DNA of 64,000 nucleotides, taken from positions 62,001 to 126,000 of the forward strand of contig NZ_JARZAJ010000017.1 of assembly GCF_029892105.1 (NCBI RefSeq), read 5' to 3'. The position numbers and the translations under genes were made by a program. The DNA comes from Kitasatospora sp. GP82 (GTDB taxonomy: Bacteria > Actinomycetota > Actinomycetes > Streptomycetales > Streptomycetaceae). The notes under the pieces were generated by a model that ran no database searches, was not told the DNA's origin, and worked only from the letters and a program-made list of their open reading frames with translations. Below are positions 8,850-17,253 of this stretch, in pieces. The first letter of the stretch is position 1. Each line of letters begins with the position of its first letter.

Positions 8850-11800
8850 CTATTCCTTCTCGGTGACCCCGGCGGAGTCGAAGGTGGCTACATCGTGCAT
8901 CGCGCGGGCGGCGCTCTGCACCAGCGGGAGCGCCAGCAGAGCGCCGGTGCCCTCGCCGAGCCGCAGATCGAGGTCGATCAGCGGACGCAGCCCGAGCTTG
9001 GCCAGCGCGGCCTGGTGTCCTGGCTCGGCCGAGCGGTGACCGGCGATGCAGGCGGCCAGCACCTCGGGCGCGATGGCCTTGGCGACCAGCGCGGCCGAGC
9101 CGGCGATCACACCGTCCAGGATGACCGGCGTACGCAGCGAGGCCGCGCCGAGCAGGAAGCCGGCGATGGCCGCGTGCTCCAGTCCGCCGACGGCGGAGAG
9201 TACGCCGATCGGGTCGGCCGCGTCGGGCTGGTGCAGGGCCAGTGCCTGGCGGATGACCTCGACCTTGTGGCTGTGGGTCGCGTCGTCGATACCGGTGCCG
9301 CGACCGGTCACCTCGGCCGGGTCGCTGCCGGTGAAGACCGAGATCAGCGCGGCGGAGGCGGTGGTGTTGGCGATGCCCATGTCACCGGTGATCAGCACCT
9401 TGTTCCCGGCCGCGACCAGGTCGCGGGCGGTCTCGATGCCGACCTCGATCGCCTTGAGCGCCTCCTCGCGGCTCATCGCCGGGCCCTGGGTCATGTCGTC
9501 GGTGCCCGGCTTGACCTTGCGCGGCAGCAGACCGGTGGTCCTGCCCTGCTGGATCGCCTCGGGCAGCTCGGACTTGACGCCCACGTCCACCACGCAGACC
9601 TCGGCGCCGACCTGGGCGGCGAAGGCGTTGACCACCGCTCCCCCGGCCAGGAAGTTGGACACCATCTGCGCGGTGACCTCCTGCGGCCACGGGGTGACGC
9701 CCTGGGCGTGCACACCGTGGTCACCCGCGAAGATCGCCACACAGCCCGGCTCCGGGATCGGCGGTGGGCACTTGCGGCTCAGACCGCTGAGCTGCGCCGC
9801 GATGATCTCCAGCAGGCCGAGCGAACCGGCGGGCTTGGTCATCCGCTTCTGCCGGTCCCACGCCTCGCCGAGTGCCTTGGCGTCCAGCGGCCGGATACCG
9901 CGCAGCGTCTCGGAGAGCAGGCTGTGCGGTTCCTCGCCGGGCAGCGCGCGGTTGCCGTACTGCTCCTCGTGCACCACCCAGGACAGCGGGCGCTTCTTCG
10001 CCCAGCCCTGCTGCTGCAGCTCCGGCTCGTCGGGGAAGGAGTCCACGTACCCGACGCACAGGTACGCCACCACGTCCAGGTGCTCGGGCAGGCCGAGCTC
10101 GCGGACCATCTCCTCCTCGTCGAAGAAACTCACCCAGCCGACGCCCAGACCCTCGGCGCGAGCGGCCAGCCACAGGTTCTCGACGGCGAGGGCGGCCGAG
10201 TACGGCGCCATCTGCGGCTGGGTGTGCCGGCCCAAGGTGTGGCGGCCGCCGCGCGTGCGATCGGCGGTGACCACGATGTTGACCGGGGTTTCGAGGATGG
10301 CCTCGATCTTGATTTCCTTGAACTGCTTCGCGCGGCCCTTGGGCAGCGACTCCGCGTACGCATCGCGCTGACGCTCCGCCAGCGCGTGCATCTTCTGCCG
10401 GGTCTTCGCGGAACGGATCACCACGAAGTCCCACGGCTGGGAGTAGCCGACGCTGGGCGCCGTGTGGGCGGCCTCCAGGACCCGGATCAGCACCTCGTGC
10501 GGGATCGGGTCCGGGCGGAAGCCGTTGCGGATGTCGCGGCGCTCGCGGATCACCTGGTGCACGGCGTCCCGACCGAGCTCGTCGTACCCGGGAGCGGCGG
10601 GGCCACGGTCGACGGGCTCGGCCACCTCGGACTCGGCCACCTCGGACTCGGCCACCTCGGACTCGGCCACCTCGGGCTCAGCGGCCTCGGGCTCGGGCTC
10701 GGGTCCGGCGGAGTCCTGGCCTGCCTGGGTCTGGCCTTGGCCTTCGGTCGAGGGCTCGGCCTGCGGCTCGGACGCGGGCTGCGGCTCGGGCTGGGCCTCG
10801 ACGGCCTGCACGGACGGGACGTCACCGGTACCGGCAACGGTCTCGGGCACCGGCTCCGAGGTCACCTCCGGGACCGACTGCGCAGCCGGCTCGGCGGCCT
10901 GACCGACGGTCTGATCGGTGAGCTGACCGGCCTCCGCAGCGGCCTCGGGGAGCTGCTCGGCCTCGACCGTCGGCAGCCCGTGCGGGGCCGGGTCGGCGAG
11001 GAACGCGGCGATGCGGCGGGGCGGGCTCGGTGCACTCGGCTGGGGCGGGACTACCGCCTGCGGAGCCTCGGCGGGCTCGTTCTCGACAGCCGGTGCCTCG
11101 GTGGGCACAGCCTCGCCGGACGGCTCCTCGGCAGCCGCGGGCTCGGGCGACGCCGCCTCGGCGGACGGAGCCTCGACCACAGCCGACGGGGCCTCCTCGG
11201 TGGCCTCCGGAGCGACAGCCTCTGCCTCTGCGGCAGGGGCCTCCACGGGCTGGGCTTCGACGGCCGGAGACTCCTGGGCCTCAGCGGCCTCCGCCGCCAC
11301 AACATCGACCGGCTGGGCATCGGTGCTCGCGAAAACAGCGGCACCCTCGGCACCCAGGTCTTCGGCAGGCCGGGCCTCGCCGGGCTGAACGTCGGCGGGC
11401 TGGACCTCGACGGCCGAGTCCTCGGCGGTAGGCACAGCGGCAGTCGGCACGTCAGTGGTGGGTGCGTCAGTGGTGGGTGCGTCAGCCGCCGGCACGTCAG
11501 CGGCGGGCAGCTCGGCAACCGGGGCCTCGGCGGCGGGCGCCTCCGCGGCCGGGGCGGCCTCGGCGGACACCGCCTCCACAGGCTGCGCCTCAACCGCGAC
11601 GGCTTCGGCGACGAGTGTCCCGGCAGCCACCGCGACCACCGGAGCCACCGGCTGGGCCTCCTCCGGAGCGGCCTCCACCGCAGCCGTCTCCACCGGGGCA
11701 GCCTCGATGGGCGCCACGACGGCGGCCTCCGCGGGAGCCTCCACCGACGGCGCCTCGGCCACCGGTTCGGCGACTACCGGTTCGACGACGACCTGTTCGA

Positions 11801-12797
11801 CAGCCGCCGGCTGGGCCTCGGGCTGGACCTGGACGGGAACCTGTACCGGGGCGACCGGCACTTCCGCCGCGACCGGCGGTACGAAGACCGGCACGCCGTG
11901 CGCGGGGGTACTGCCCTGCGGCGCCGGACGGGCGCCGAACGCCTGGGGGTCGAGCTGCCCGGACGGGCCACGGTCGGCGAGGGAGCGCACCGGAACCTGG
12001 CCGGTCATCAGCGAGGGGTCCGGGATCGGCGGGCCCGCGTGCAGCGGGCGACGCTGCGGCTGAGGCGCCGTCGGCGGTGCGGCGACCGGCGGTGCCTGAA
12101 CGGCACCCACGGGCATGGTCGGTGCCGGGACAGCGGCGGTCGGCATGGCGGTGGCCGCCTGCGGCGCCACCGGCTGCCCCGGTACGGCCTGGGCCACGGG
12201 AACACCCGCGGCGGCATCCTGGACGCCCTGACCCATCGGTTCCTCGATCATCTCCCCCACCCCCGCGACCGGCGGCGCCACCGGCGGCCAGGACGGCTCC
12301 ACCGGCGTACCGACGGCCTGCTCGGGCAGCGACGCCAGGACGTTCTCGTCCACCGTGCGCAGCGCCATGGTGTCCGCCACCGCGACGGAACCCGGCTGGG
12401 CGTCGGCGGCGGTCGGATCGGCGACCAGTACCGTCTCGACCGGCCCGTGCACGACCGACTCGCCCCACGAGCCCTGCGGCCCGGGCATCAGCAGGACATC
12501 GTCGTCGTCCTCCTGGTCCGGCTGGTCGAGGAAGGTGTACGCGGGCCGGTGCTCGGCCGCCCAGCCCTCGCCGCCCTGCGCGGGCACCGTGGCGGAGAGC
12601 ATGTGCCCGCCTGCCATCGGTACGCCCGTCATCGGCCCGCCGGGCATCCCCGCCTCGGCGGACGGAACTCCGGGTACGGCAGCACCTGGCACGGCGACAC
12701 CCGGTACGGCGACGCCCTCCGGCCGGCCGAGCACCTCGGCTCCGCCGAGCAGGTGCTCCGGCAGTCCCTCGTTGGGGACGTGGCCGCCATCGGTCAT
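8850..12797 (-). CDS. cobT: BluB-CobT fusion with long low-complexity N-terminus
   Basis: 1315 residues from ATG 12797, which sits behind AAGGAG. There are three parts. Residues 1 to about 745 are Ala/Pro/Glu/Val-rich low complexity, without a recognisable fold or signal peptide. About 745-960 is a flavin nitroreductase-like domain with BluB features (RERRDIRNGFR, APSVGYSQPWDFVV, GVGWVSFFDEEEMV, YLCVGYVDSFPDEPELQQQGW); BluB oxidises FMNH2 to 5,6-dimethylbenzimidazole. About 960-1315 is CobT (CVAIFAGDHGVHAQGVTPWP, GDMGIANTTASAAL, GRGTGIDDATHSHK, RLGEGTGALLALPLV with the catalytic Glu). CobT transfers ribose-phosphate from nicotinate mononucleotide to dimethylbenzimidazole. One chain therefore makes and activates the lower ligand of B12. 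The low-complexity part includes a four-unit SEVAE repeat. Confidence 0.85.
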   Translation of the reverse strand: MTDGGHVPNEGLPEHLLGGAEVLGRPEGVAVPGVAVPGAAVPGVPSAEAGMPGGPMTGVPMAGGHMLSATVPAQGGEGWAAEHRPAYTFLDQPDQEDDDDVLLMPGPQGSWGESVVHGPVETVLVADPTAADAQPGSVAVADTMALRTVDENVLASLPEQAVGTPVEPSWPPVAPPVAGVGEMIEEPMGQGVQDAAAGVPVAQAVPGQPVAPQAATAMPTAAVPAPTMPVGAVQAPPVAAPPTAPQPQRRPLHAGPPIPDPSLMTGQVPVRSLADRGPSGQLDPQAFGARPAPQGSTPAHGVPVFVPPVAAEVPVAPVQVPVQVQPEAQPAAVEQVVVEPVVAEPVAEAPSVEAPAEAAVVAPIEAAPVETAAVEAAPEEAQPVAPVVAVAAGTLVAEAVAVEAQPVEAVSAEAAPAAEAPAAEAPVAELPAADVPAADAPTTDAPTTDVPTAAVPTAEDSAVEVQPADVQPGEARPAEDLGAEGAAVFASTDAQPVDVVAAEAAEAQESPAVEAQPVEAPAAEAEAVAPEATEEAPSAVVEAPSAEAASPEPAAAEEPSGEAVPTEAPAVENEPAEAPQAVVPPQPSAPSPPRRIAAFLADPAPHGLPTVEAEQLPEAAAEAGQLTDQTVGQAAEPAAQSVPEVTSEPVPETVAGTGDVPSVQAVEAQPEPQPASEPQAEPSTEGQGQTQAGQDSAGPEPEPEAAEPEVAESEVAESEVAESEVAEPVDRGPAAPGYDELGRDAVHQVIRERRDIRNGFRPDPIPHEVLIRVLEAAHTAPSVGYSQPWDFVVIRSAKTRQKMHALAERQRDAYAESLPKGRAKQFKEIKIEAILETPVNIVVTADRTRGGRHTLGRHTQPQMAPYSAALAVENLWLAARAEGLGVGWVSFFDEEEMVRELGLPEHLDVVAYLCVGYVDSFPDEPELQQQGWAKKRPLSWVVHEEQYGNRALPGEEPHSLLSETLRGIRPLDAKALGEAWDRQKRMTKPAGSLGLLEIIAAQLSGLSRKCPPPIPEPGCVAIFAGDHGVHAQGVTPWPQEVTAQMVSNFLAGGAVVNAFAAQVGAEVCVVDVGVKSELPEAIQQGRTTGLLPRKVKPGTDDMTQGPAMSREEALKAIEVGIETARDLVAAGNKVLITGDMGIANTTASAALISVFTGSDPAEVTGRGTGIDDATHSHKVEVIRQALALHQPDAADPIGVLSAVGGLEHAAIAGFLLGAASLRTPVILDGVIAGSAALVAKAIAPEVLAACIAGHRSAEPGHQAALAKLGLRPLIDLDLRLGEGTGALLALPLVQSAARAMHDVATFDSAGVTEKE
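10617..10676 (-). repeat. Four tandem 15-bp repeats inside the fusion gene
   Basis: Unit CTCGGCCACCTCGGA on the plus strand, four nearly identical copies. On the coding strand it encodes repeated S-E-V-A-E just before the nitroreductase domain. Copy number is likely to vary between strains. Confidence 0.85.
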
Positions 12798-13320
12798 GTC
12801 AAAGCTCCTTCCAGGCCGCTTTCGCGCCCTTGGCGACGCGATCCGCCGACCGCAACGCCAAACTCCGCTCGGGGCTGACCGCGCTCCGGCCCGCCCGTCC
12901 ACCTACTGGCGTCCGCCGCATCGGCGCGCGGCGGTGAACCTCTCCGACGCGCTGCGCCACCCCGGCCCGTGCGCCGCCCCACCAGGGATGGCACACCATC
13001 AGAAACAACGACAACCCGGGGCATGCGGCACGACCGCACCGGACCCTACGGCATTCTTCCGGCCCGGAACGCGTCGCGTCGAATGCCCACGCTCCATATT
13101 GATGTGGCTTGCACCACGTCAAAAAGATGACAACCGCACCGGATAGGGCACGACCAACAGCTCATCGGGCACAACCAGGACGCCACCCTACCGGCCCTGG
13201 CTGACACCCTCTCGAATCCCTGACCGGATGCGACGGGAATCACCGCCCCCGGACAACCTCACCCACCCGATATCTCGACAGGCCGTACACGTACTCACCA
13301 CGTCCTCGGGGGACGGGGAG
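12798..13320. other. Long leader/intergenic region upstream of BluB-CobT
   Basis: 523 bp with no supported gene. On the minus strand TTGACG (13117-13122) and CAATAT (13096-13101) with a 15-bp spacer make a weak promoter candidate, which would give an untranslated leader of almost 300 nt. I looked for a B12-box (GCCACTG) of a cobalamin riboswitch and did not find one. Confidence 0.4.
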
Positions 13321-14580
13321 TCAGGAACCCTGCTCGCCCCAGAGGACCAGGCTCTGCTCCCCCGGCCCGATGGAGAGGCCCGCCGCCGCGCCGCGCCCGG
13401 CGCCGAGCGGCGCGGCCTGCAGCAGTGCGCCGTCCACCCGGTAGCCCGCTGCCGCGATGACCTCGCGGATCTCCTCGGCCTCGGCGAGTGTGTGGGCCAC
13501 CGCGACCAGGCGTCCCGGGCGGCGCGCGACCACCACGCGGACGGCTTCGGCGCCGCCCGCCTCGACCATCACGGCGTCGGGTTCGGGCAGTCCGCCGAGG
13601 ACTTCGGGGCCGACCCCGTGGACGGCCTCCACCTCGACCCCGTACCGGCGCGCGTTGACCGCGATCTGCGCGCAGGCCGAGCGGTCCGCCTCCACGGCGA
13701 CCACGGCCGCGCCGAAGCGGGCGATCTCCACCGCCAGCGCGCCGCTCGCGGCCCCGACCACCCAGATCAGGTCACCCGGAACCGGTCCCAACCGCGCGAC
13801 GGCCAGCGCACGGAGGTGGGAGGGAAGCGCGCGTCCTCCTGCGTCCGCTGCGGACGCGCCTCGCTCCACGCCCGCGTACGCCTCGGCGGGCAGCGCCCAG
13901 CCGCGCGCCGTTCCGGGGAAGCCGACGGGCCGTCCGGCCAGCCAGCCGGCCGCCTCGCCCACGGTCTGGATCTGACCCGCGCCGCCGATCACCAGCACCA
14001 CCGCCGGGTCGCGCCAGACGTGGTCGGGCACCCGTTCGGAGGTCAGTACGGTGACGTCCTCGTCCGGGGTGCCGAGCGCCTCGCAGACCACAAAGGTGCG
14101 GTGCACCCCGCGGAGCATCAGGGCCAGCTCGCTCGGACCCGCGTCGGCGGTGGTGAGCACGGCGACCTTGGAGTGGGCGCGGCACACGTTGGCCGCTCGG
14201 CGCAGCCGCCCGCCGTGGGTGGAGACCACCTGGGCGTCCTCCCAGGGCATCCCCGCCCGGGCGAAGGCAGCGGCCACCGAGGAGACGGCCGGCAGCACTT
14301 CGAGTTCCAGTCCGTACTCGGGGTTGCGCAGGGCCCTGACGACACCGAAGTAGCCCGGGTCGCCCTCGGCGACCACGACGGCGGCGCCGCGGTGTTCGGC
14401 GATCTTCCGGGCCGCCGCTCCGATACTGCCGAGCACGATCCGCTCGGCCGCTGCCGGGACCGGCAGCGCTGCCAGTTGATAGGGCGCACCGGCAACCAGG
14501 GTCGCGCCCGCCAGTGCCGAGCTGGCCGCCTCCGTCAGCGGCGTGCCGTCCCACCCGATGACCGTGATCCGGTCAGCCAT
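13321..14580 (-). CDS. cobL: Precorrin-6Y C5,15-methyltransferase (CbiE-CbiT fusion)
   Basis: 419 residues. The N-terminal half is the CbiE tetrapyrrole methylase (ITVIGWDG, AEGDPGYFGVVR, VLPAVSSVAAAFARAGMPWEDA, VSTHGGRL). The C-terminal half, from about residue 240, is CbiT with the SAM-binding block GDLIWVVGAASGALAVEIAR and VVAVEADRSACAQIAVNARRYGV. Together they methylate precorrin-6Y at C5 and C15 and decarboxylate the acetate side chain in the aerobic corrin route. In most CobL/CbiT proteins the SAM loop reads DIGAGSG; here it is VVGAASG, a change of the acidic residue that deserves note. ATG 14580 lies behind GAGGAG. It is the most upstream cobalamin gene in this cluster. Confidence 0.82.
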   Translation of the reverse strand: MADRITVIGWDGTPLTEAASSALAGATLVAGAPYQLAALPVPAAAERIVLGSIGAAARKIAEHRGAAVVVAEGDPGYFGVVRALRNPEYGLELEVLPAVSSVAAAFARAGMPWEDAQVVSTHGGRLRRAANVCRAHSKVAVLTTADAGPSELALMLRGVHRTFVVCEALGTPDEDVTVLTSERVPDHVWRDPAVVLVIGGAGQIQTVGEAAGWLAGRPVGFPGTARGWALPAEAYAGVERGASAADAGGRALPSHLRALAVARLGPVPGDLIWVVGAASGALAVEIARFGAAVVAVEADRSACAQIAVNARRYGVEVEAVHGVGPEVLGGLPEPDAVMVEAGGAEAVRVVVARRPGRLVAVAHTLAEAEEIREVIAAAGYRVDGALLQAAPLGAGRGAAAGLSIGPGEQSLVLWGEQGS

Positions 14581-14739
14581 CTGCGGCTGTTCTCCTCGCC
14601 TCTTCCGCCCCGAGGCGCCTACCGCCCCACACACCGGTCCGGACCATGCCGTCCGTCCCGAGCAGAGGCTACCGGGTACGGCCCGGCCGCCGTCGCCAAC
14701 CCGCACAGCCGTGCGTGGCCGGGGTGCGGGCGGTGGGTG

Positions 14740-15396
14740 TCAGTCGCGGAGCACGTAGCGCTGCTCGGCCCGGCCGCCGTCGGACACCGTCTCCAGGTCC
14801 TCGGGCAGCAGGCTCCACAGGATCAGGTCGCTGCGGCTCTCGCCGTCCGGGCCGTCGCCGACCGGCCCTCGTCCCGGCGACGTCCAGTCGCCGCCGCGGA
14901 CTATCCAGGCACTGCGCAGGATGCCCTCGCTGATGCAGCCGATCTTCTGGGCGACCTGCTGGGCGGCGGTGTTGCCGGCGGCGGTGCGCAGTTCCAGACG
15001 GAGGAAGCCGCGGTCCTCGAAGAGCCACTGGGCCACACCGAGCAGGGATTCCGGGGCATAGCCCTCGCCGCGGGCCCACGCGGCGACGATGCAGCTGGCC
15101 TCGGTGGAGAGCAGCCGCCAGTCGGTGCCGCGCAGTTCGACCACGCCGACCAGGCGCTGGGTCAGGTGCTCGGTGACGGCGAAAACGATTCCGCGCCCCT
15201 CGGCCCGGCGGGCGGGCGCGAGCGTGCGGATCCAGTCCCTGGCGTGGGCCTCGGTGAAGGGCTGCGGGATCGCCGTCCAGGAGTGCACCGACTCGTCGTC
15301 CATCATCGCGACCAGGCCGGGTGCGTCTTCGTCCACAAGGGGGCGCAGCAGCAGCCTGTCGGTGCTGATCGCGGTCTCGGGGAAGCTCGCTGCCAT
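14740..15396 (-). CDS. GNAT acetyltransferase (RimJ/RimL type)
   Basis: 218 residues from ATG 15396, behind GAGGAG. Typical RimJ/RimL layout: ISTDRLLLRPLVDEDAPGLVAMM at the N-terminus, VFAVTEHLTQRLVGVVELR, then AWARGEGYAPESLLGVAQWLFED and LRLELRTAAGNTAAQQVAQKIGCISEGILR, which carry the acetyl-CoA site. Such proteins acetylate ribosomal protein N-termini or small amines; the substrate here is unknown. Upstream in-frame extension to 15543 lacks a start signal and was discarded. A strong terminator separates it from metQ. Confidence 0.8.
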   Translation of the reverse strand: MAASFPETAISTDRLLLRPLVDEDAPGLVAMMDDESVHSWTAIPQPFTEAHARDWIRTLAPARRAEGRGIVFAVTEHLTQRLVGVVELRGTDWRLLSTEASCIVAAWARGEGYAPESLLGVAQWLFEDRGFLRLELRTAAGNTAAQQVAQKIGCISEGILRSAWIVRGGDWTSPGRGPVGDGPDGESRSDLILWSLLPEDLETVSDGGRAEQRYVLRD

Positions 15397-15520
15397 GCCG
15401 TCTCTCCTCGCCGGGTCGTGGACACACCGTACGCCCCAGCCGTACTCGGCCGTGTCAGCGTACCGGCAAATCCGGCGACGGCACGTCAGATCCTGCGCCC
15501 TGCGGCCGTCCCCTCTGCAT

Positions 15521-15571
15521 ACTGCCCGACCGGGCCCCCGCACCTGATGCGCGGGGTCCCGGTCGGGCAGT
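15521..15571 (-). terminator. Terminator after metQ
   Basis: 21-bp stem with one mismatch (15521-15541 with 15551-15571) and a 9-nt loop, 23 bp downstream of the metQ stop. The strongest hairpin in this part of the window. Confidence 0.8.
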
Positions 15572-15594
15572 TCGGATGCTGGTCGGACGGCCGA

Positions 15595-16422
15595 TCAGAA
15601 CGCGGGCAGGACGGAGCCCTTGAAGGTGTCGTCGATGTACTTCTTGACCTCGTCGGAGTGCAGCAGCTGGGCGAGCTTCTGGACCCGCGGGTCGTTCTCG
15701 TGCCCCTTCTTCACCGCGAGGATGTTGGCGTACGGGTTGCCCTGGGCCTTCTCCAGCAGGATGGCGTCGGTGGCCGGCTTCAGGCCGGAGTCGAGCGCGT
15801 AGTTGCCGTTGATGACGGCCGCGTCCAGGTCGCCCAGGGAGCGGGGCAGCTGGGCGGCGTCCAGCTCCTTCCACTTCAGGTTCTTGGTGTTGGCGACCAC
15901 GTCGGCCGGGGTGGCCGCAGTGCCGGCCCCGTCCTTGAGCTTGATGACGTTGTTGTCGGCCAGCAGCTTCAGCGCCCGGCCCTCGTTGGTGGCGTCGTTG
16001 GGCAGGCCGACGGTGGCGCCGTCCGGCAGCTCGGCGACGGACTTGACCTTCTTGGAGTAGAGGCCGAGGGGCTCCAGGTGGACCGGCTCGACGGAGACGA
16101 TGTCCGTGCCGTGCTTCTTGTTGAAGTCCTCCAGGTACGGGACGTGCTGGAAGTAGTTGGCGTCGGCCGAGCCGTCCTGGACGGCCGTGTTCGGGGTCAC
16201 GTAGTCGGTGACCACCCTGACGTCCAGCTTCAGCCCGGCCTTGTCGGCCAGGTTCTTCTTCACGTAGTCCAGGATCTGGGCGTGCGGGGTGGGGCTCGCG
16301 AGGACGACGAGCGGCTTGTCCGGCGAGGAGCCGGCGGACGAGCCGCTGCTGCCGCAGGCAGTCAGCGTGAGGGCGAGGCCCGCGGTGGCGACGACGGCGG
16401 TGGACTTCAGGACGTTACGCAC
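15595..16422 (-). CDS. metQ: Methionine ABC transporter substrate-binding lipoprotein
   Basis: 275 residues. Lipoprotein signal peptide with lipobox LTAC at residues about 20-23, so it is anchored outside the membrane. Family signatures: VRVVTDYVTPNTAVQDGSADANYFQHVPYLEDFNKKHG, LEPLGLYSKKVKSVAELPDGATVGLPNDATNEGRALKLL, and INGNYALDSGLKPATDAI, all typical of MetQ/NlpA. It binds methionine (often also D-methionine) and hands it to MetNI. GTG 16422 lies about 10 nt after GGAGAAAGG. Last gene of metN-metI-metQ; a hairpin at 16486-16512 lies between metI and metQ, possibly shaping relative mRNA stability. Confidence 0.93.
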   Translation of the reverse strand: MRNVLKSTAVVATAGLALTLTACGSSGSSAGSSPDKPLVVLASPTPHAQILDYVKKNLADKAGLKLDVRVVTDYVTPNTAVQDGSADANYFQHVPYLEDFNKKHGTDIVSVEPVHLEPLGLYSKKVKSVAELPDGATVGLPNDATNEGRALKLLADNNVIKLKDGAGTAATPADVVANTKNLKWKELDAAQLPRSLGDLDAAVINGNYALDSGLKPATDAILLEKAQGNPYANILAVKKGHENDPRVQKLAQLLHSDEVKKYIDDTFKGSVLPAF

Positions 16423-16485
16423 GAAAAGTGCCTTTCTCCATGGAGCGGACGGCCCACCGGGTGGTTGGTCCGGTGGCCTGGGTCT

Positions 16486-16512
16486 CGCAGCCTGCCCGTT
16501 CGGGCGGCTGCG
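16486..16512 (-). promoter_or_regulatory. Intercistronic hairpin between metI and metQ
   Basis: CGCAGCC and GCCCG pair with CGGGC and GGCTGCG around a TT loop, leaving one bulged base: 12 bp in all. It sits just after the metI stop codon and may be a 3'-end stabiliser or a partial terminator inside the operon. Confidence 0.5.
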
Positions 16513-16515
16513 TGG

Positions 16516-17253
16516 TCAGTGGGGCAGAACGAGTTCCTCGTCCTCGACGGTCTGGTCACGGCGCGAGCGCAGCAGCCGGGTGACGCCGGTGGCCTGGTCC
16601 CGGTGGGTCAGACGGCGGACCAGGATGTCGCCGATCAGCTGGATGGCCATCACGATGACGACGAGTTCGGCGACGATGACCCACATGAAGGTCGTCTCGA
16701 AGCGCTGGTAGCCGTACTGGACGGCGAGGGTGCCCAGGCCCCCGCCGCCGACCGTGCCGGCCATCGCGGAGAAACCGATCAGCGCGATGATCGTGGTGGT
16801 GACGGAGGAGACCAGCGCGGGCAGCGACTCGGGGAGCAGCACCTTGCGGACGGTGGTCCAGGTGCCGCCGCCCATCGAGTGGACGGCCTCCAGCAGACCG
16901 CCGTCCACCTCGCGGACCGAGGTCTCGACCAGGCGGGCGAAGAACGGGATGGCGCCGATGGTGAGCGGCACGCTGGCGGCCTGCCAGCCGATGCTGGTGC
17001 CGACGACGGTCCTGGTGAAGGTCTGCAGGGCGACCATAAGGATGATGAACGGCAGTGAGCGGCCGACGTTGACGATGACGCCGATGACGCGGTTCAGCAG
17101 CACGTTCTGCAGCGCGCCGCCCCGGTCGGTGAGCACCAGCAGGAGGCCGAGCGGCAGACCGAGCAGCACCGTGAACACGGTTGCGACGCCGACCATCTGG
17201 AGGGTCTCCGCGGTGGCGGGCCACATCAGTTCCTGCATCTGGTCCCAGGTCAT
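16516..17253 (-). CDS. metI: Methionine ABC transporter permease
   Basis: 245 residues with five to six hydrophobic segments (for example VATVFTVLLGLPLGLLLVL, VIGVIVNVGRSLPFIILMVAL, IIALIGFSAMAGTVGGGGLG). The cytoplasmic coupling (EAA) loop reads EAVHSMGGGTWTTVRKVLLPESLP, which docks onto MetN. ATG 17253 overlaps the metN stop by four bases (ATGA), so translation is coupled. It forms the membrane channel of the methionine importer. Confidence 0.93.
   Translation of the reverse strand: MTWDQMQELMWPATAETLQMVGVATVFTVLLGLPLGLLLVLTDRGGALQNVLLNRVIGVIVNVGRSLPFIILMVALQTFTRTVVGTSIGWQAASVPLTIGAIPFFARLVETSVREVDGGLLEAVHSMGGGTWTTVRKVLLPESLPALVSSVTTTIIALIGFSAMAGTVGGGGLGTLAVQYGYQRFETTFMWVIVAELVVIVMAIQLIGDILVRRLTHRDQATGVTRLLRSRRDQTVEDEELVLPH

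Noticed and set aside
8895..12878. A 1327-codon open frame on the plus strand opposite the BluB-CobT gene
   Set aside because: It is a GC-skew mirror of the real gene, has no ribosome binding site and no recognisable domain. The minus strand carries clear BluB and CobT motifs.
12798..13320. Cobalamin riboswitch upstream of the BluB-CobT gene
   Set aside because: The leader is long enough, but no B12-box (GCCACTG) or matching partner was seen on the minus strand.
13228..17058. A 1276-codon open frame on the plus strand across cobL, GNAT, metQ and metI
   Set aside because: Same mirror effect; it spans four well-supported genes and two terminators on the other strand.
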